The notes under the pieces: model-generated
The model's input: the letters and a program-made list of their open reading frames with translations, nothing else
Databases searched by the model: none
Told to the model about the DNA's origin: nothing
Position numbers and translations under genes: made by a program
Assembly (NCBI GenBank): GCA_032158295.1
Contig: CM063247.1
Span: 19,568,875 to 19,632,874 of the forward strand
Direction: 5' to 3'
DNA length: 64,000 nt
From: Pycnopodia helianthoides
Lineage: Eukaryota > Echinodermata > Asteroidea > Forcipulatida > Asteriidae
Part shown: positions 33,392 through 46,900 of the stretch, piece by piece
Layout: each line of letters opens with the position of its first letter
How positions within the stretch are numbered: position 1 is the stretch's first letter

Positions 33392-36300
33392 CTGGTATTT
33401 AAAAAAATAATAATAAAACAATGATCAAGTAATTGTAAAAACCATCACTACTCCAGAAACTTTTTAAAGCTTCGTGTTGCTGGCTCGATTAATACTGAAA
33501 TAGAAACTTTGAAACACGCGGCACAATGATGTGTGTGCTGTGCCATGGTATCTTGTCTGTTTATGTAAGAGTCATTATTATATATTTTCTGGTAATGAAA
33601 CCAAGGATGCCCCATAAGTGAGTTTAATCACTGTAGCTCACAAGCCTGAACAAACCTGGGTGCTTGAACCAGAAACACCAGTATGTGAACCAGAAACAAG
33701 TGCTCTTGGTTTCTTTTAAGTGCACTACCAATCCTAGTACACGGGACCTAGGGCTTAATGTCCCATCTGAAGGACAAAGCAATAATGGTTTATTGCTCAG
33801 GGATACAAGTGCCATGACCGGGACGTGAACTCACACACCTTGCTGATCAAAAAACACCAGGGCTCGAGTGGGAGTTTGTTGGGAAAGTGAGTTGTTGTTG
33901 AAAGGGGAAGACACTGAGAAAAAAACAGTGGGTCCGGTGAGCAGTAGGGCACACTCTCGTCAAATGTCGAGCAAAACTAACCAGGTTTTCCGCAATTTGT
34001 GTTTTAAAGCAGAAACCAGAATGGACCATGGAGGTTTAAATAATCAAAGCTAACCTGTGAATGTCAAAACATGAACAGCCCCCACCAGAAGCCTAACTCT
34101 AAAGATGACACTTTCAGAACTTGTCTAACTTAGTTTGACAAAAATCGTTTTGACCCGTAATAGTCACACCCCCTTTAAATCCATAGATTTTGTTTATAAA
34201 TGGCTGAGTCAGTGTTCGGCAGCTCAAATTGAACATGAGATCTGCGACATGAAGAATCCTTCATGTCGCCATTTCCATTTGGCCTTGTAATTATAGTCTC
34301 TACTCAAAGCAACCTCCTTAAGATAGTCTGAATTAATCTCTACATCCGCAACAAGACTCAAACCATCAGATGCAAATAAGAACAGTCGGGATATATCAGG
34401 GTAATTATAAACTGCCTTTATACGTGGTGGCGAGCTGGAATATTCCTTAAGTGCAAGGCCGACTGAATAATACCCTTTAAAAATTCAAGGGGTACTCTTT
34501 GAGTCTGACCACCTTTTATTGACTTCCTTTTTGAAGGTGGTGAGGGGATGTAGCTAGCGCCCATAAAATTAAATTTAAGTAACCGTGATGCTGCTGTTAT
34601 GCAGGGGAACATTTTTTATTCGACTGTGTTAATTGGATGAGATATTGGCCCGAGTCTCGAACTTCGTGTCGAAAAAAGTGAACGATCTATTTGTATAGCG
34701 CCCTCTCTCGTTAATGCTTGGCGTTAGGGGGTAAGTTTATCTGTTGTACATGTAGTTGCACGAAAATCTGACGTCACACTTCCGAGTCTCGTGAATAACG
34801 CCATATACCGGCCTTTAGAACCGGGCGGTTGCCTGCGAGATGTACAAGGGCTTAACCAGACATTTTCAATGTTCCCCCTCCCCCTTTTTTGTTGGGGGGG
34901 GGGGTGGCAAGCGGGGCAAAGACATATTGGTTACTTTTACTTGTGTTTGTTATTTAAAATGATAATAATAACAACTCTTTATTTGTTCATTTAATACAAA
35001 TCTCATTTGGGGGCAAGAGGGGGGGGGGGCAAGAGGGGGAAGAGGCATGAGGTTTCTGATCCCAATGCCTCCTGCCCCCCTCCCGGTTACACCACTGCAG
35101 ATGTACTTTTGACCTTGCATGGCATACAACTGAGTTCGTACCGTACACACACATGCGTGTGTTTGGTATTACTATCAGTCTGAGAGTCATGCGTCATTGC
35201 ATGTATATCTAAATGAAACCATTGGGTTTGTAAGACAGGGGACCAGTCTGTACATGTTGTTGCTCCACGGGTCATCAACTACTTGTATATTCATTGGTCT
35301 TGACTGCCCTGCGCAATGACACCCCTACTGTAATTGACAGCACAAAATCACTAATTAGTTAGTAACTTAGTCATTTGTTTATAAAATAATTTCATATTTG
35401 TATAGTCTATCCTCATATCAACGTAAACAAACAGGACAAATTGCACTTTTCTCAGACACTTTGTTCAGCGCTGTGTGAATACTTGACCCCAATGCGTTTG
35501 TTACCAATCCCTGGGGGTCATTTAGTGTAAACAGAGCCAGCCTGGTATATATATATATATCTACAGACCCTTAGAAGAGAAAATAACATAAAGAAAATGT
35601 TTAAAAAAACAAACAAAATGATTGGTGCAAACGTATGTATGACCGTTGGCCACAGATGCCATTATGAGTAGTGTTGATATCAATTAAAGCTCGCAGTGTT
35701 TTTTTAATGCTGCAACAAACAGCCACAGCTACAACCCAAAGCTCAAGAAATGCAACTCCCGAAACCCCTTCACTATTTCTACCTACACTCATCGCACATT
35801 CCCCACGCTAGGACCTCTGCATACTCGTGCGTCTGGCATATATGCTCCTGCATTTCACACCAGCTCTGGTACGTGTTGCCGTCGGAGGCACACAGCGGTA
35901 CTTCGTCCGGCCAGCCGCTACACGCGTAGTCACACAGGATGCAGCGAGATGTGTTCGCCGGGTGGTCCCAATAGCACTCTTTGTTTTTTACACAACTGGT
36001 GGTGTTGCAAGACGTCAAATCTAATTGGATGATTAGAAAATATAGAGGGAATGTGTGTTAAATGTGTCAAGTTCATTCCTTGCATACATCCTGCTTTTCT
36101 ACCATTCAGTCCAGTGTACCCAAATTGAGGCTGGAAGGAATAAATAGTCAGGTTCCCCAATATGAATTAATATCGTCATGGGTGTGTGCAGGAAACCAGA
36201 CGAACATGGTCACCCATGATAACGTTCTATCATAATAACAACTAAAATTCAATTCACAAAATGACTAGTTTCGCTCTTAGCCTCGCTTTGGATACGTTAA

Positions 36301-37705
36301 TTGGATTAAAATAAACAGATGGACGGAACATACAGAAATGAGGTTCGTTGAACCACTGTGTAAACATCTGTTTGTGAGGTGGAGTGGTTCTGAAAAACCG
36401 ATGGTTTAACAACTCAACGTTTCGGTTATTATACTCTGATCCTTTCATCGAAAAACCAAAAACTGCAACAAGAAGAAAGTCTATGTGGTACATTGTTCTG
36501 ATGCAAATATGCCATACATGGGCCTTTTCCAAACATCGGCTTAGGCTCCGGGCTCCTGCTCCATTTGATGTTGGAAACACCGTGTAAAAGCCAGGCCGGA
36601 GCCAAAGCCGAGGTTTGGAAAAGGCTTCAGGTCTCGCGTGTATTCATAGCTTTGTTTTTTTTTAGATCCTTTGGTTCCAAGCATAATAAGCAATTTTGAG
36701 ATATGGTGGACACAATACTATGACACTTTTAAGTTTGGGTAAATCTTTATACACCCAAAGCAAACAGTGCACTTTTTTTTACCACAGGACAAACTGCTGT
36801 TTTATGTCTTGAACTCTTACTTTCACATTTTCCTGTGTGTAATACAGGTACGATGGCGCCCCTGGAACAAGACGTCCGCCTGAGTTGACACAACGTCTCG
36901 TACGTCACGCCGTCAGCACCGCATACGAAGGCGTCCCTAAACGGGCCCGGACAACTGATGGCGCTAGACGATACACAGTGTGGCCTGCCGTGCTGATCCT
37001 CAACGCAACATTTGTGAGTCCCCAGGCAAGTTACGCTGTCACATGAATCTGTAAGGTACGTGGACAAGTTTTTTTTAACCATATGGTCAGCCTAATTGAA
37101 GTAATGCTAGCAAAAAAGTTATAATGAAAGTATGACTTTGATATGCTTAGCAATAACCGTTGTTAAGGAGTTGCTAAGTAGTGTGTAATTGATTTACTTT
37201 GGCATGGTCCATTGTAGGCGACATCCAACTCAAAGTACTGGTCTTGCTGTCTGCATTTCATTTTGAGGAAGGCGCACATGCTCTTGTACTCCTTTCCGTT
37301 GGTGGCGCAAACGGGTCCCCTGTGTGACGTGCTATTCTGCGTACAGTCTGGTTTGCATACGCACCTCGGTCGGCCACCCTTGATGACGCACTTGCGGCCA
37401 TCGGTGCATTGCGTCTGCTCGCATGTTTCTGAAGTAATGAAAACGGTGAACGGAGACAGGAAATTGTTCGTTAAAATCGATGTTGGGTTATCAGATTGGA
37501 GCGATCAGCGGAAACGGCTAACGGGAGACTCGGGGGGCTTGTAATCATCAGTTACATAATAGACGTTAATTGCAGAGCAACAGAAAGGGTAAACGATTAG
37601 TGTTTCCTCAGAAACAAAATATATCCTTTATTCAAATTAAATGTGCTTTATGGACCCCTCTTTCGGTGCAGTGAATCTATCATCGTCTAACAATAACGAC
37701 GACAA

Positions 37706-37745
<40 letters not shown>

Positions 37746-37877
37746 GACAATAACAACAACAACATGCAACAATAGCAGCAGCAACGACAATAACAACAAC
37801 AACATGCAACAATAGCAGCAGCAGAAACAACAAAAACCAACAACACCACCAACAACAACAACAATAACACCACCACC

Positions 37878-37923
<46 letters not shown>

Positions 37924-40900
37924 GCAACAACAACAGCTGCAGTAGCAACATGCAGCAGTAGCAACATGCAGCAGCAGCAGGAACGACAACAAAAAATCTA
38001 GTAATTCACCCTTTTACGTACTTTGGCAAAGGTTGCAGTGTGGTACCCCTCCATAGAGAGTCTTATACCAGAAGACTTTTCCAGGTCCGAGATTCTCCAC
38101 CGTGGAGAAGGAGATACTCTCCCCGTTGTGCTTACAACACTCTTCCATGGTCACGTTCTCTTGAATCAGCAGTTCACACGTCCCGCTGCCATTCTCTCTC
38201 AATCCCCAGCAGCTCAGACCTGGTGGAAGAAAGAAAAAAAAGACAGGCTACCGGTGTATTAACGTATTAAACCTCATACTCTGATTGCATGTTTGGTTCC
38301 GTCATCAAAACCCACCCGGTCCCATGTATGCAATAATTGTTTGTTTGCGATGTTATACGACAAAGGGCCAGACTCGTCTGAAATTGTTTTCCCAATGGAC
38401 TCGAACGCATCGTATATTCAGAATCTTTTATTTTTTCCTTTACAAACATCCTCTTCGAACATCTGTAATTTCACATAAAGAGCAATATAACTGGAACTTT
38501 GTTTAAACTAAACGAACACTTCCACCACAACGTAGATATTTGAAATAACGGTTTTTTGTTTTCAAAAGTACCGGCTAAAAAGGACACCACTTGCCTACTC
38601 ATTGGAGGATATTGAACTATTGTGGTCTTACTTTAGCACAATACCAATCAAGCACCGCAAAATTATACAGCACACTTAAAACATTTAAAGGGACATTACA
38701 GAATTGGTGTTTGTAAAATATACTTTTGATCACAAATTTACATAAAACTTACACGGTCTAATGATGATGATAGTAGAAAACATCCCTTGAAATATTTCTG
38801 GCTGAAATGCCATATTTGATGAGAAATGAAAAAACTAATTTTCCGATTGGAGTTTATCGCTCAGTGAGCGTTTTATTCATTTGTTGAACCTATATGATTT
38901 CATGCAAATGTGTAATCGGTTTTTCACTATTTTCTCGTGACCCAGATGACCGATGGATCTCAAACTTCTACAGGTTTGTCAGTTTATGTATATGGTGGAT
39001 TGCATAAAGTGATTACACTGCCAGCAACTGCTTTGTCAGCAAAAAACAATTCTGTAATGTTCCTTTAAGGGTTTTAGGGTTTTTTCTTCTTAAAACGGTT
39101 ATGACCAGGCTTTTCCAACTAACCAAGTTGTTTTGTTTTGAGATACGGTCGTTCACTTTTGCGTTGGTGTCTTCTGGTATAATCCGTCTATTTAATACTC
39201 GTTCCAGATTTGCGCGTGTAGTCGTTGAAAATTGATCACATTTGTCATTTGGCTGCGGTGGTTAACCACAAATTTGCCCGATTGAAAAGTATACATAGAG
39301 CAGAATAAAGATGATGTATATATTAAGTTTTATTTCTGGGATAAAAACAAAACTGTGCACGCTTTGCCATGTGGGATTTTTTTTCTTCTTTTTTTCTTCT
39401 TGATGAAGTCGAACCATTTTGGTTCTATTTGTTAAAAAAATGCGCTTTGACATTGGTTTAAATTTTTTTTTATGAAACATTAAACCAGGTAACAAAACAT
39501 ACTATAGAAAAACAAAGTAACTACTACTTGAACATTAAAACTGGTGTTAAACAAAACTGACACAAGTATTAACTGTAACATTATACAGTTAACAAAATAA
39601 CTGAATAACCAGGAAGAAGACGTGAAATAGTCACGCTATTTAACATTTGAATTGGAGTGATCCGGTTTCAACTTCGCATAAGGCTTTCTTTTTTATGTAC
39701 TTGTCTTCTGTGAGTCTACTGAATTATACCCAAAAACTTTAAGGCCTCTTTAAAAATTCAACCAGAATGTCTGGTGGTCTATTCTGTCGTTTCAGTTCAA
39801 TTTTTTTTTTACGAACATTCCAGATGGTTCCGTGGAGTTTAACTTTTGAGAACTAAAACAACTTCATCTTCGGAACCATTCCCACTGGATCACCATACCA
39901 ACATGGGCGGACTGCCATACCTCTTTCCATAATTGAGTGATTTATCAAACTCACAAAGTTGACATTTCGGGGGCTAGGTTAGTCATAATCGCAGCTTGTT
40001 TGGGGTTCCTCGGGGAGTTCATGGTTAAGGGAGAATCTGTGGGTGGTCTGTGCATGGGTGTGAAGCCGTGAACCGAAAACAGTAGGAATGGGAACCAAAG
40101 TTCCTAGAAGTATTCCGCTGGGATCGGCAGCCCAAATCCGGTCGGATCATACTGTTATGAGCGACGAATGACAAACTCAAAACATGATGATTGGAACAAA
40201 TATGAACGTAAATTTGCTCTGCACACCACGAAGGAAAGATAAAAGAGAACAAAGAGAAAGGGGAGAGAGAGAGAGAGAAACACACAGTATAAATGAATAC
40301 TGGAAAATAATCTGATCCTTGGTAAGAAGTGAGGTTAACTCTGGAAGATAATCAAATACTCGAAATATTTTTCGGTATGACCCTGATTGTTTTTACATCT
40401 CTGTGTCCATTCAGTCTGAGTCTACTTTAACATTGTACATACTCCGGGAATACTAACGTGTTTGGGGGCGGGGGTGTCCAACAAACCCACATTTCAAAGT
40501 TCACCCGATGTCAGGTTGAATTAGTCCCATGTGTTGCAAAGTTTCACGTTGACGGCTTTTGGCTGAAGAAAAATCTGCAGGTTTATGGTGCTAGGTGATA
40601 CAATGAAACTAATACCACGGACTCACTTGATTAGCTTTCACCATGGAGAAACCCGTGGTTGTCAACTCTAAGCACGTGACGTCATTTGAGTAGGGCGCCC
40701 TCTCATGGAGGTCTAAAGAACAATGCTCATTGGGTCATTCTTCGCACTATACGCATAATGTTTTCCTGTGTACCTTTTAACTCTTCTAGGAGGCGGTGGG
40801 TGTACTGCAGTTCCTAGCTATCAGTACCCTTTACTCAGTGCCCATATACCCCGACCAAGAGCTTAAATATTAATTGACCTAGTCACATTTGACCCCATCC

Positions 40901-43900
40901 ACATTTGAGCAGAGTATGGGCTTTAGGGTAGATTGTTTACGGAGGGACCCGAATACTGTGAGCAAACCATTGTATAAAAGCATAGACATTATGCATTGAC
41001 GTCATCATGCCGTCATGTTAGAGGTAAAGGATGACGTAACAATAGAGAACGCAGTAAAAAAAAACACCCTTGTTGCATATATAGAATTGTGTGCTTTCAA
41101 ATATTTTAGTGAGAAATTACCTTTCTCAATAACTACATTACTTCGGAAGTGGTCGTTTCTAACAATGTTTTAGACTGTCAGCAGCTCTCAGGTGCTATTT
41201 ACCCAAGTACATTTTCATGGTAATGTGTTTCTTGAGTAACTAGCCAAGGTATCCACTGCCTTTAATGCTTGTGTCCTTCTGCTAGGAAGAAACAGTGCCA
41301 CTTGTATACCCTTATACGCTCTTAATTCTTGCGGGCACACGACGATTCTTGGGAGATCAATAATACGGTGTAGACGACTTATGCTTTAAGAGTTTGCATG
41401 AATTTGAAGAAGAAAAAAAAGACGAGAGTTTCCAATTCCTTCAATACCTTGCATTGTGAAGAGAATGCTGTTGATCAAACAAAGTACATGCAACATAAGA
41501 TCATGCCTCGATAACTTCAATGTGTAATGTATACACACGGGGACGCATCGGTGAAATCGACGAAATGACATTTTTCACACAATTCAACTAACCAGATGAG
41601 GCACTTGAGTACAGGATGTCGATGCCGGGAAAGGAGTCGTTCCCCTCGGCATACCCTCACCTAGCGGTGGGTAATGACCAGGCAGTCAGGCCTAGCATAC
41701 AATGACACCGTTTATAATGACTCCACATTATTTTTGTTGTTTTCTTATCATAAACTCCTTGTTGTTTTTTGTCAGCCATAATATCACTCCAAGTTGAATG
41801 TCCTGGTTTTTTAAAGGGCCCGGTTCCCTTTTTTTTTGTTGAACTTTGATTGTATTTTATTTGTTTATTTATTTTGTTTGATTTACTTTTAATTTCCTGT
41901 TCTTATACTACAAGAGTTATCCTAGATATCAAAAATCATAGGCTTTAGGGACAACAAATTTTAAATTAAAAAAACACGAAAAACCAATCGCTTTTAATTC
42001 AATAAACTATAAGTTTATTAACATAGACAAAGCTGAATGCTATACACTAAAATGAACATGCATACTTTATATTACCCCCCTTTTTTCAAGTAACATTCAT
42101 TCATTTAGTTAATTTTGTATTGATTGTATTGTAAGTGATGTTTGAAGTTTTACATGATGTGGATCAGAAGAAAAAAAAAACTATCCGAGGACAACTTGCG
42201 TACAAACATGTATAGAATTCTTTTGGGGAGGAGTGTTGGTTATGAGAAGAGCCTGTTTAGTCTCGACGTTTTGAACAGTTTACTCTGCTCGTTTCCTTAT
42301 GACTGTATGGTATTTGACAAGAGCCAAGTGTACACTACAGGTTTTATGGTGGAGCCTATCGTCGAGCTGATCAGGCGCGACCAATGTTCTGTGTTTGAAC
42401 TTTTGGAGCATGTTTGGAAGCATGTCAGACAAGAAAAGTTCACTTAGAAGTGAAATTAGATAGTTGAGACGTCTTACAAGAAGTCAGCTCCTTATCATTC
42501 TTATCGGCGTTATCGGACAGTTCTGGGGAGTGGGGACCCAACCCAGATGACCACGGCTGGAATCTGTTTGCATTACAAAAACACGTACACGGTGAGCTGC
42601 ACTTGGGTCTCAGTTCCGACTTGGGCCACGTTTTAAGTCATGTAAATCCGCTACACAATGGCAGATTTGAACTGAAACCAGCAGTCGCGGTTTTTGAAAC
42701 GGGCTTTCACTTCTGCGGCTCAGGCCCGCCATGATCGTGTTTGCCGTCTGCAGGAGTGTTATCCGGAGACAGTCAGTGATGGAGTATTTGCACACAAAGA
42801 GCGATTCCCATCTGCATATCCCATGTCTTCAAACTAAAAACCTGCATTAGTTTGGCACTCTGATACGGGGTATACGCGACTGGTTAACCGGGGCGAGGGA
42901 TACTGTCCATATCCTCGACAGGTGCAGCACCGATACCCATATGGCTTCTGGGTGGGCCAACAACCTTAGAATCTAGCCCCCCTTAATCCCTTCCAACCCA
43001 CTCCTAGTCCAGGTGGGTGTTCCTGCAGGACCTTCTAATGCAGGGGCTCAGGGACCCTTGCTATATCTTTAGTGAGAAATGTGTGAAGGCGGTCAATCCG
43101 TGGATGAACCTATTTCTATTCCTGTGAAGAGTCCAGTTCGAAAAATAACCTGTTGTTTTGCGAACGCATTTCTGCACATCGTATGGGGACAGTTCTTCCA
43201 CTGAGCTTAACAAGTTTCTTTTACAGAGTTTAAGTTCGGAGACTTTTCTTTGACAGGCTTTGAAGTGTGATGCTTCCATATTCATCACCTGCTTGGAAAG
43301 TAGATCATGCTCTGTTAAGTTGTTCCGGGAAAATTAAGGCAATCTAGTAAAGTTTACGTCAACTCCATTTTATCATGAAAAACCTCTCTTACGAGTTGTG
43401 GTGGTTCTCTTGAGTACCGGTGGTGTAACAACTCAACGATTCGATCAGTGTGCTCTGATCGTCTTCAGGAGATAGACAATTAAGATAGGCTTATGTATGC
43501 GGCTTGATCGTAGAGCAAGTGTTATGACGTGACTTGATCGACAGCCAACTCGTGGTATGGAACGCCAAAGAGGATTGTATCAAATTATGAACATATTGCA
43601 AAAAGGCTACGCTTTTAATTTTGTTTAGCGAATTGCGGCCAGGGTCATTAACCAGTCTTACAAAGGGAACTTTGTATTGAATGGTTACTAAAGCAATATG
43701 AAGCACATAAAGATTAGGGATAACTCCCATCCCACGGCAGGCACACATGTGTGTTACACACATATTTTCAAACTGTGTAACGGTTTGAGTGTATAGCGTC
43801 CTCTGTTGTTGATAACAGTGTGTAGGTTAGTCCTGGTCCCGCCAGTCTTAAAAGGAGACACCAGCTGGGTGGGACCGGCTGATAACAGGTAGACAGACGG

Positions 43901-46900
43901 CTATTCTTTCAGGAACGCTCACGGTATCAACTGTAAATTGACTTTGATAAAACCGCAGCGATAACAGCTGATGATGGCACTCGTGTTCAACTCAAGTTAA
44001 ACCCTGCCAGAGGGACTAGGGTGCTAGTTGGTATCGATGTTTGAACACGCACCTTTTACTCACTGGTGGGTCCGTGGTTGAACTCGTCGGTCCTTGAAAT
44101 GGGATCTCTTCCTTACTCATTATAACATTCTCAGAAAAGACAATTACATGGTATTGTTTTGTAACAAAGTTTTATTTATTTTTAAAAATTGACACTTGTT
44201 TTGATTGAGTTAATTTTGGTATGAGTTTATTGTTAAATCGTATTTTCTGGTGTTAATTGGAAATTGGTTAAAAACGATTGAAATGGAGCTCTACATTTTT
44301 TAGCGCGACAGAAAAAGAAGATGTCAGGAAAAAACGTCGAGACTTTTCAAGTGTTCCTCGTCCCTACAAATGCATACGACCAGAGTGGGGGCTCCACACT
44401 CGCATAGTCTGTCCCCCTACCCAAACCTCGCTTGTGTGGTACACGAGTATAATTAAACCCAAAACGAAGATGGCATGCAGACCATACCACCGCCGTGGTG
44501 AATTGCTTTTTAATCGAGCATTGCGTCTAACCGCACGTACACTACTGTCTCATGTGACGGGATTTGGGGGGCTACAAAAGCCAACAAACCTGCAACCGCG
44601 AACCCAGAAATATCGATTGTAACGGGAGAGATGGGAGCCTACTTCACGGCTCTCGTAACTCTTTAATGGGTGGATTCAATCGAAGTGTGGTTGGCATGAG
44701 ACGCTGCTTCAACATTCTCAAACTCTTGTCTATTATGGGTTGTCGGCCATTTGGGTAAAAGGACACGTGCTTCTTAAGTGAAGCAGTTCTTCTTGATTGA
44801 ATCCCTTTTGATTAGATTCTTTTAGATGAGATTAGATTAGATAAGATAAGTTAGATTAGATCAGATCAGATCAGATTAGATTAAATAGATTAGATTAGAT
44901 TAGAACAAATTAGATCAGATTAGATTATTTAGATTAGATTCGTTCAGGTCAGATTTCATGTAAATAAATTTCCATACAGACAATACAATATTTTGTAAAA
45001 TCAGTGAAACTTTACAAAATGCACTTGTTTCTTGCCATAATTGGTATCAAGCTCTTTAAAAAAAACTTACCTGTTTACCTCTGTACCTGTTTTTTTTTTT
45101 TAAATTGTTGCCAATCATACTGTATGTTACCTTTTAACAAATATAAATGTTTTTTTTTAGAGATGCAATCTCTGCTCCAGCCACCTTATACCTAGGCGTG
45201 TAGGTCAGAACATAGTCTGGCCCCTTCATTTGTCAATCGACCCTCACGACTCTTTCTCTATGTTACAAACGAGTATAGCCAGACGGACATTGCCTGTTGC
45301 AATGTCTTAAGGGTTAACCGGACGGAAGGGTCGGGTCATGAGTTTCAACAAAAAACATCTCTACCCACCCATCAGTTCCCATCTGCATCATCAGCCAGAA
45401 AACGAGCCTCCGAAGACTCTCATGTTGTCGGATACATTTATTACAATTTCAGGGACACCGAACCCCCCCCCCCCCCTCCCCTCCATGAGAAAATGAGACA
45501 ACGTATAGATCTCGTTCTTTGGACCCGTGTTCTCTTCTTCTCATTTCCGCCGTCTCAGTTTTAATCCCGAGCTTCGATTGGAACATTATTGTACCAAGTA
45601 ATTATCTAAACATTCATGATGCTGCGAGGCGGGATGATTTGTCAGAGCTCTGTCTCGCGGCTCCCCTTGCGTTAGAGACAACGGCTGGACATAACACCCC
45701 CCCCCTTCACCCGCGGGCTTGGTCACGTACCGAAATTAATGTGTCTGTGCGGTGTGAGTGTGGACTGTGGAGGGCCTGTGCAAATTAGAGAGGGCATTAG
45801 CTGCTGCGAGACATTCGATAATTAGGCGGTCACAAACCTTTTTCCGGGGAATGGATTGGGTTGCTTGCATCATAATGAACCCTGGTGCTATCTTGGTCTG
45901 CAAAATGCCATACTGTTAATTCCAAAACCAATATTGAACTGTGTCCCCCCCCCCCACCGATGTATTTTCGAGATATTCGAATGAAAATGTTCTTTCATAT
46001 TGTATGTCTATAAGGCCTACTTACCTATATTTAGGATTGGTAAGGATACAAAACATACTTGTTGAAAGTTTTAGTCTCCCCCTGAAATGATATCATATTC
46101 GAGAAAAAAATGTATCTGAAAACCTTTAAAAAAAAAGAAAAAAAAGCAACAGCTGATTTCGGTTGTTACAACCAACATTAAGGACAATGTGTTTACATGC
46201 TGAACATTGGGCATGGTTTTTCACTCTTTTTCTCCTGACTCACACAACGGATGAAACCCGAATTTTCACAGGCTTGTGATTTTTCATGTGGTTGACGTGA
46301 ACACTGTCTGCGGCTATTTTGTCAACTCCACCTAATCCTGTATAATACCTTTAAAACAATCTGTGCAGGTAACATAAATCCAGGAAGAATCCATTTCCAG
46401 AAGTATAAAGTATCAAGAGAAATCGCCAGTAAATTGAAGTAACAGATTTTTGTTTTAATCCGAAAGAACATGACATGTCGAACATTATCAACAACATTAT
46501 ATTTTGCAGCAGAATGACACTGCGGGAGCTGTGATTGCTACCCCCCCCCGCAAGTCTGATTTTTGCAAGGGAGAGGCATTCCGAATGTTTCACCTTTTGC
46601 TGTGGTAAGACGAAAAACACTGACCGTGTACAAGTGCACCCCACCTTTGAAAAACAGCTGCATCAAAATATTGCAAATTTATCGCTCTTTCTGTTAATTT
46701 GGTTTTTTTAGGTTGGAAAAAACATACAATAGCTACCATTTAAGAAAAATATTCTTTCCACGTAAACGTTTAGTGAGCTGTTGTATAAGAATGACCAGTA
46801 CTAAAAACCTCATTATCTCTACTCAAACCTCATTATCTCTACTCAAAACTCATTACTCAAACCTCATTTCCTTAAACCTCATTTCCTCAAACCTCATTAC

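Noticed and set aside
35779..35786. Extra cysteine and stop (DECR*) at the end of follistatin FS3
   Set aside because: The open frame runs into intron 5. The GTAGGT donor at 35786 keeps phase with exon 6 and removes both.
37637..37992. Leu/Val/Cys-repeat proteins on the minus strand
   Set aside because: They are translations of the CAA-type microsatellite inside follistatin intron 2.
42142..42447. 101-codon plus-strand frame with protein-like composition
   Set aside because: It has no recognised domain and lies in follistatin intron 1. Part of it ('gtctcgacgttttgaacag') resembles dispersed phrases near 14296 and 36417, so it is probably repeat-derived.
45519..45788. 89-codon plus-strand frame
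   Set aside because: It has a mixed C-run composition and no domain or splice context; not supported.
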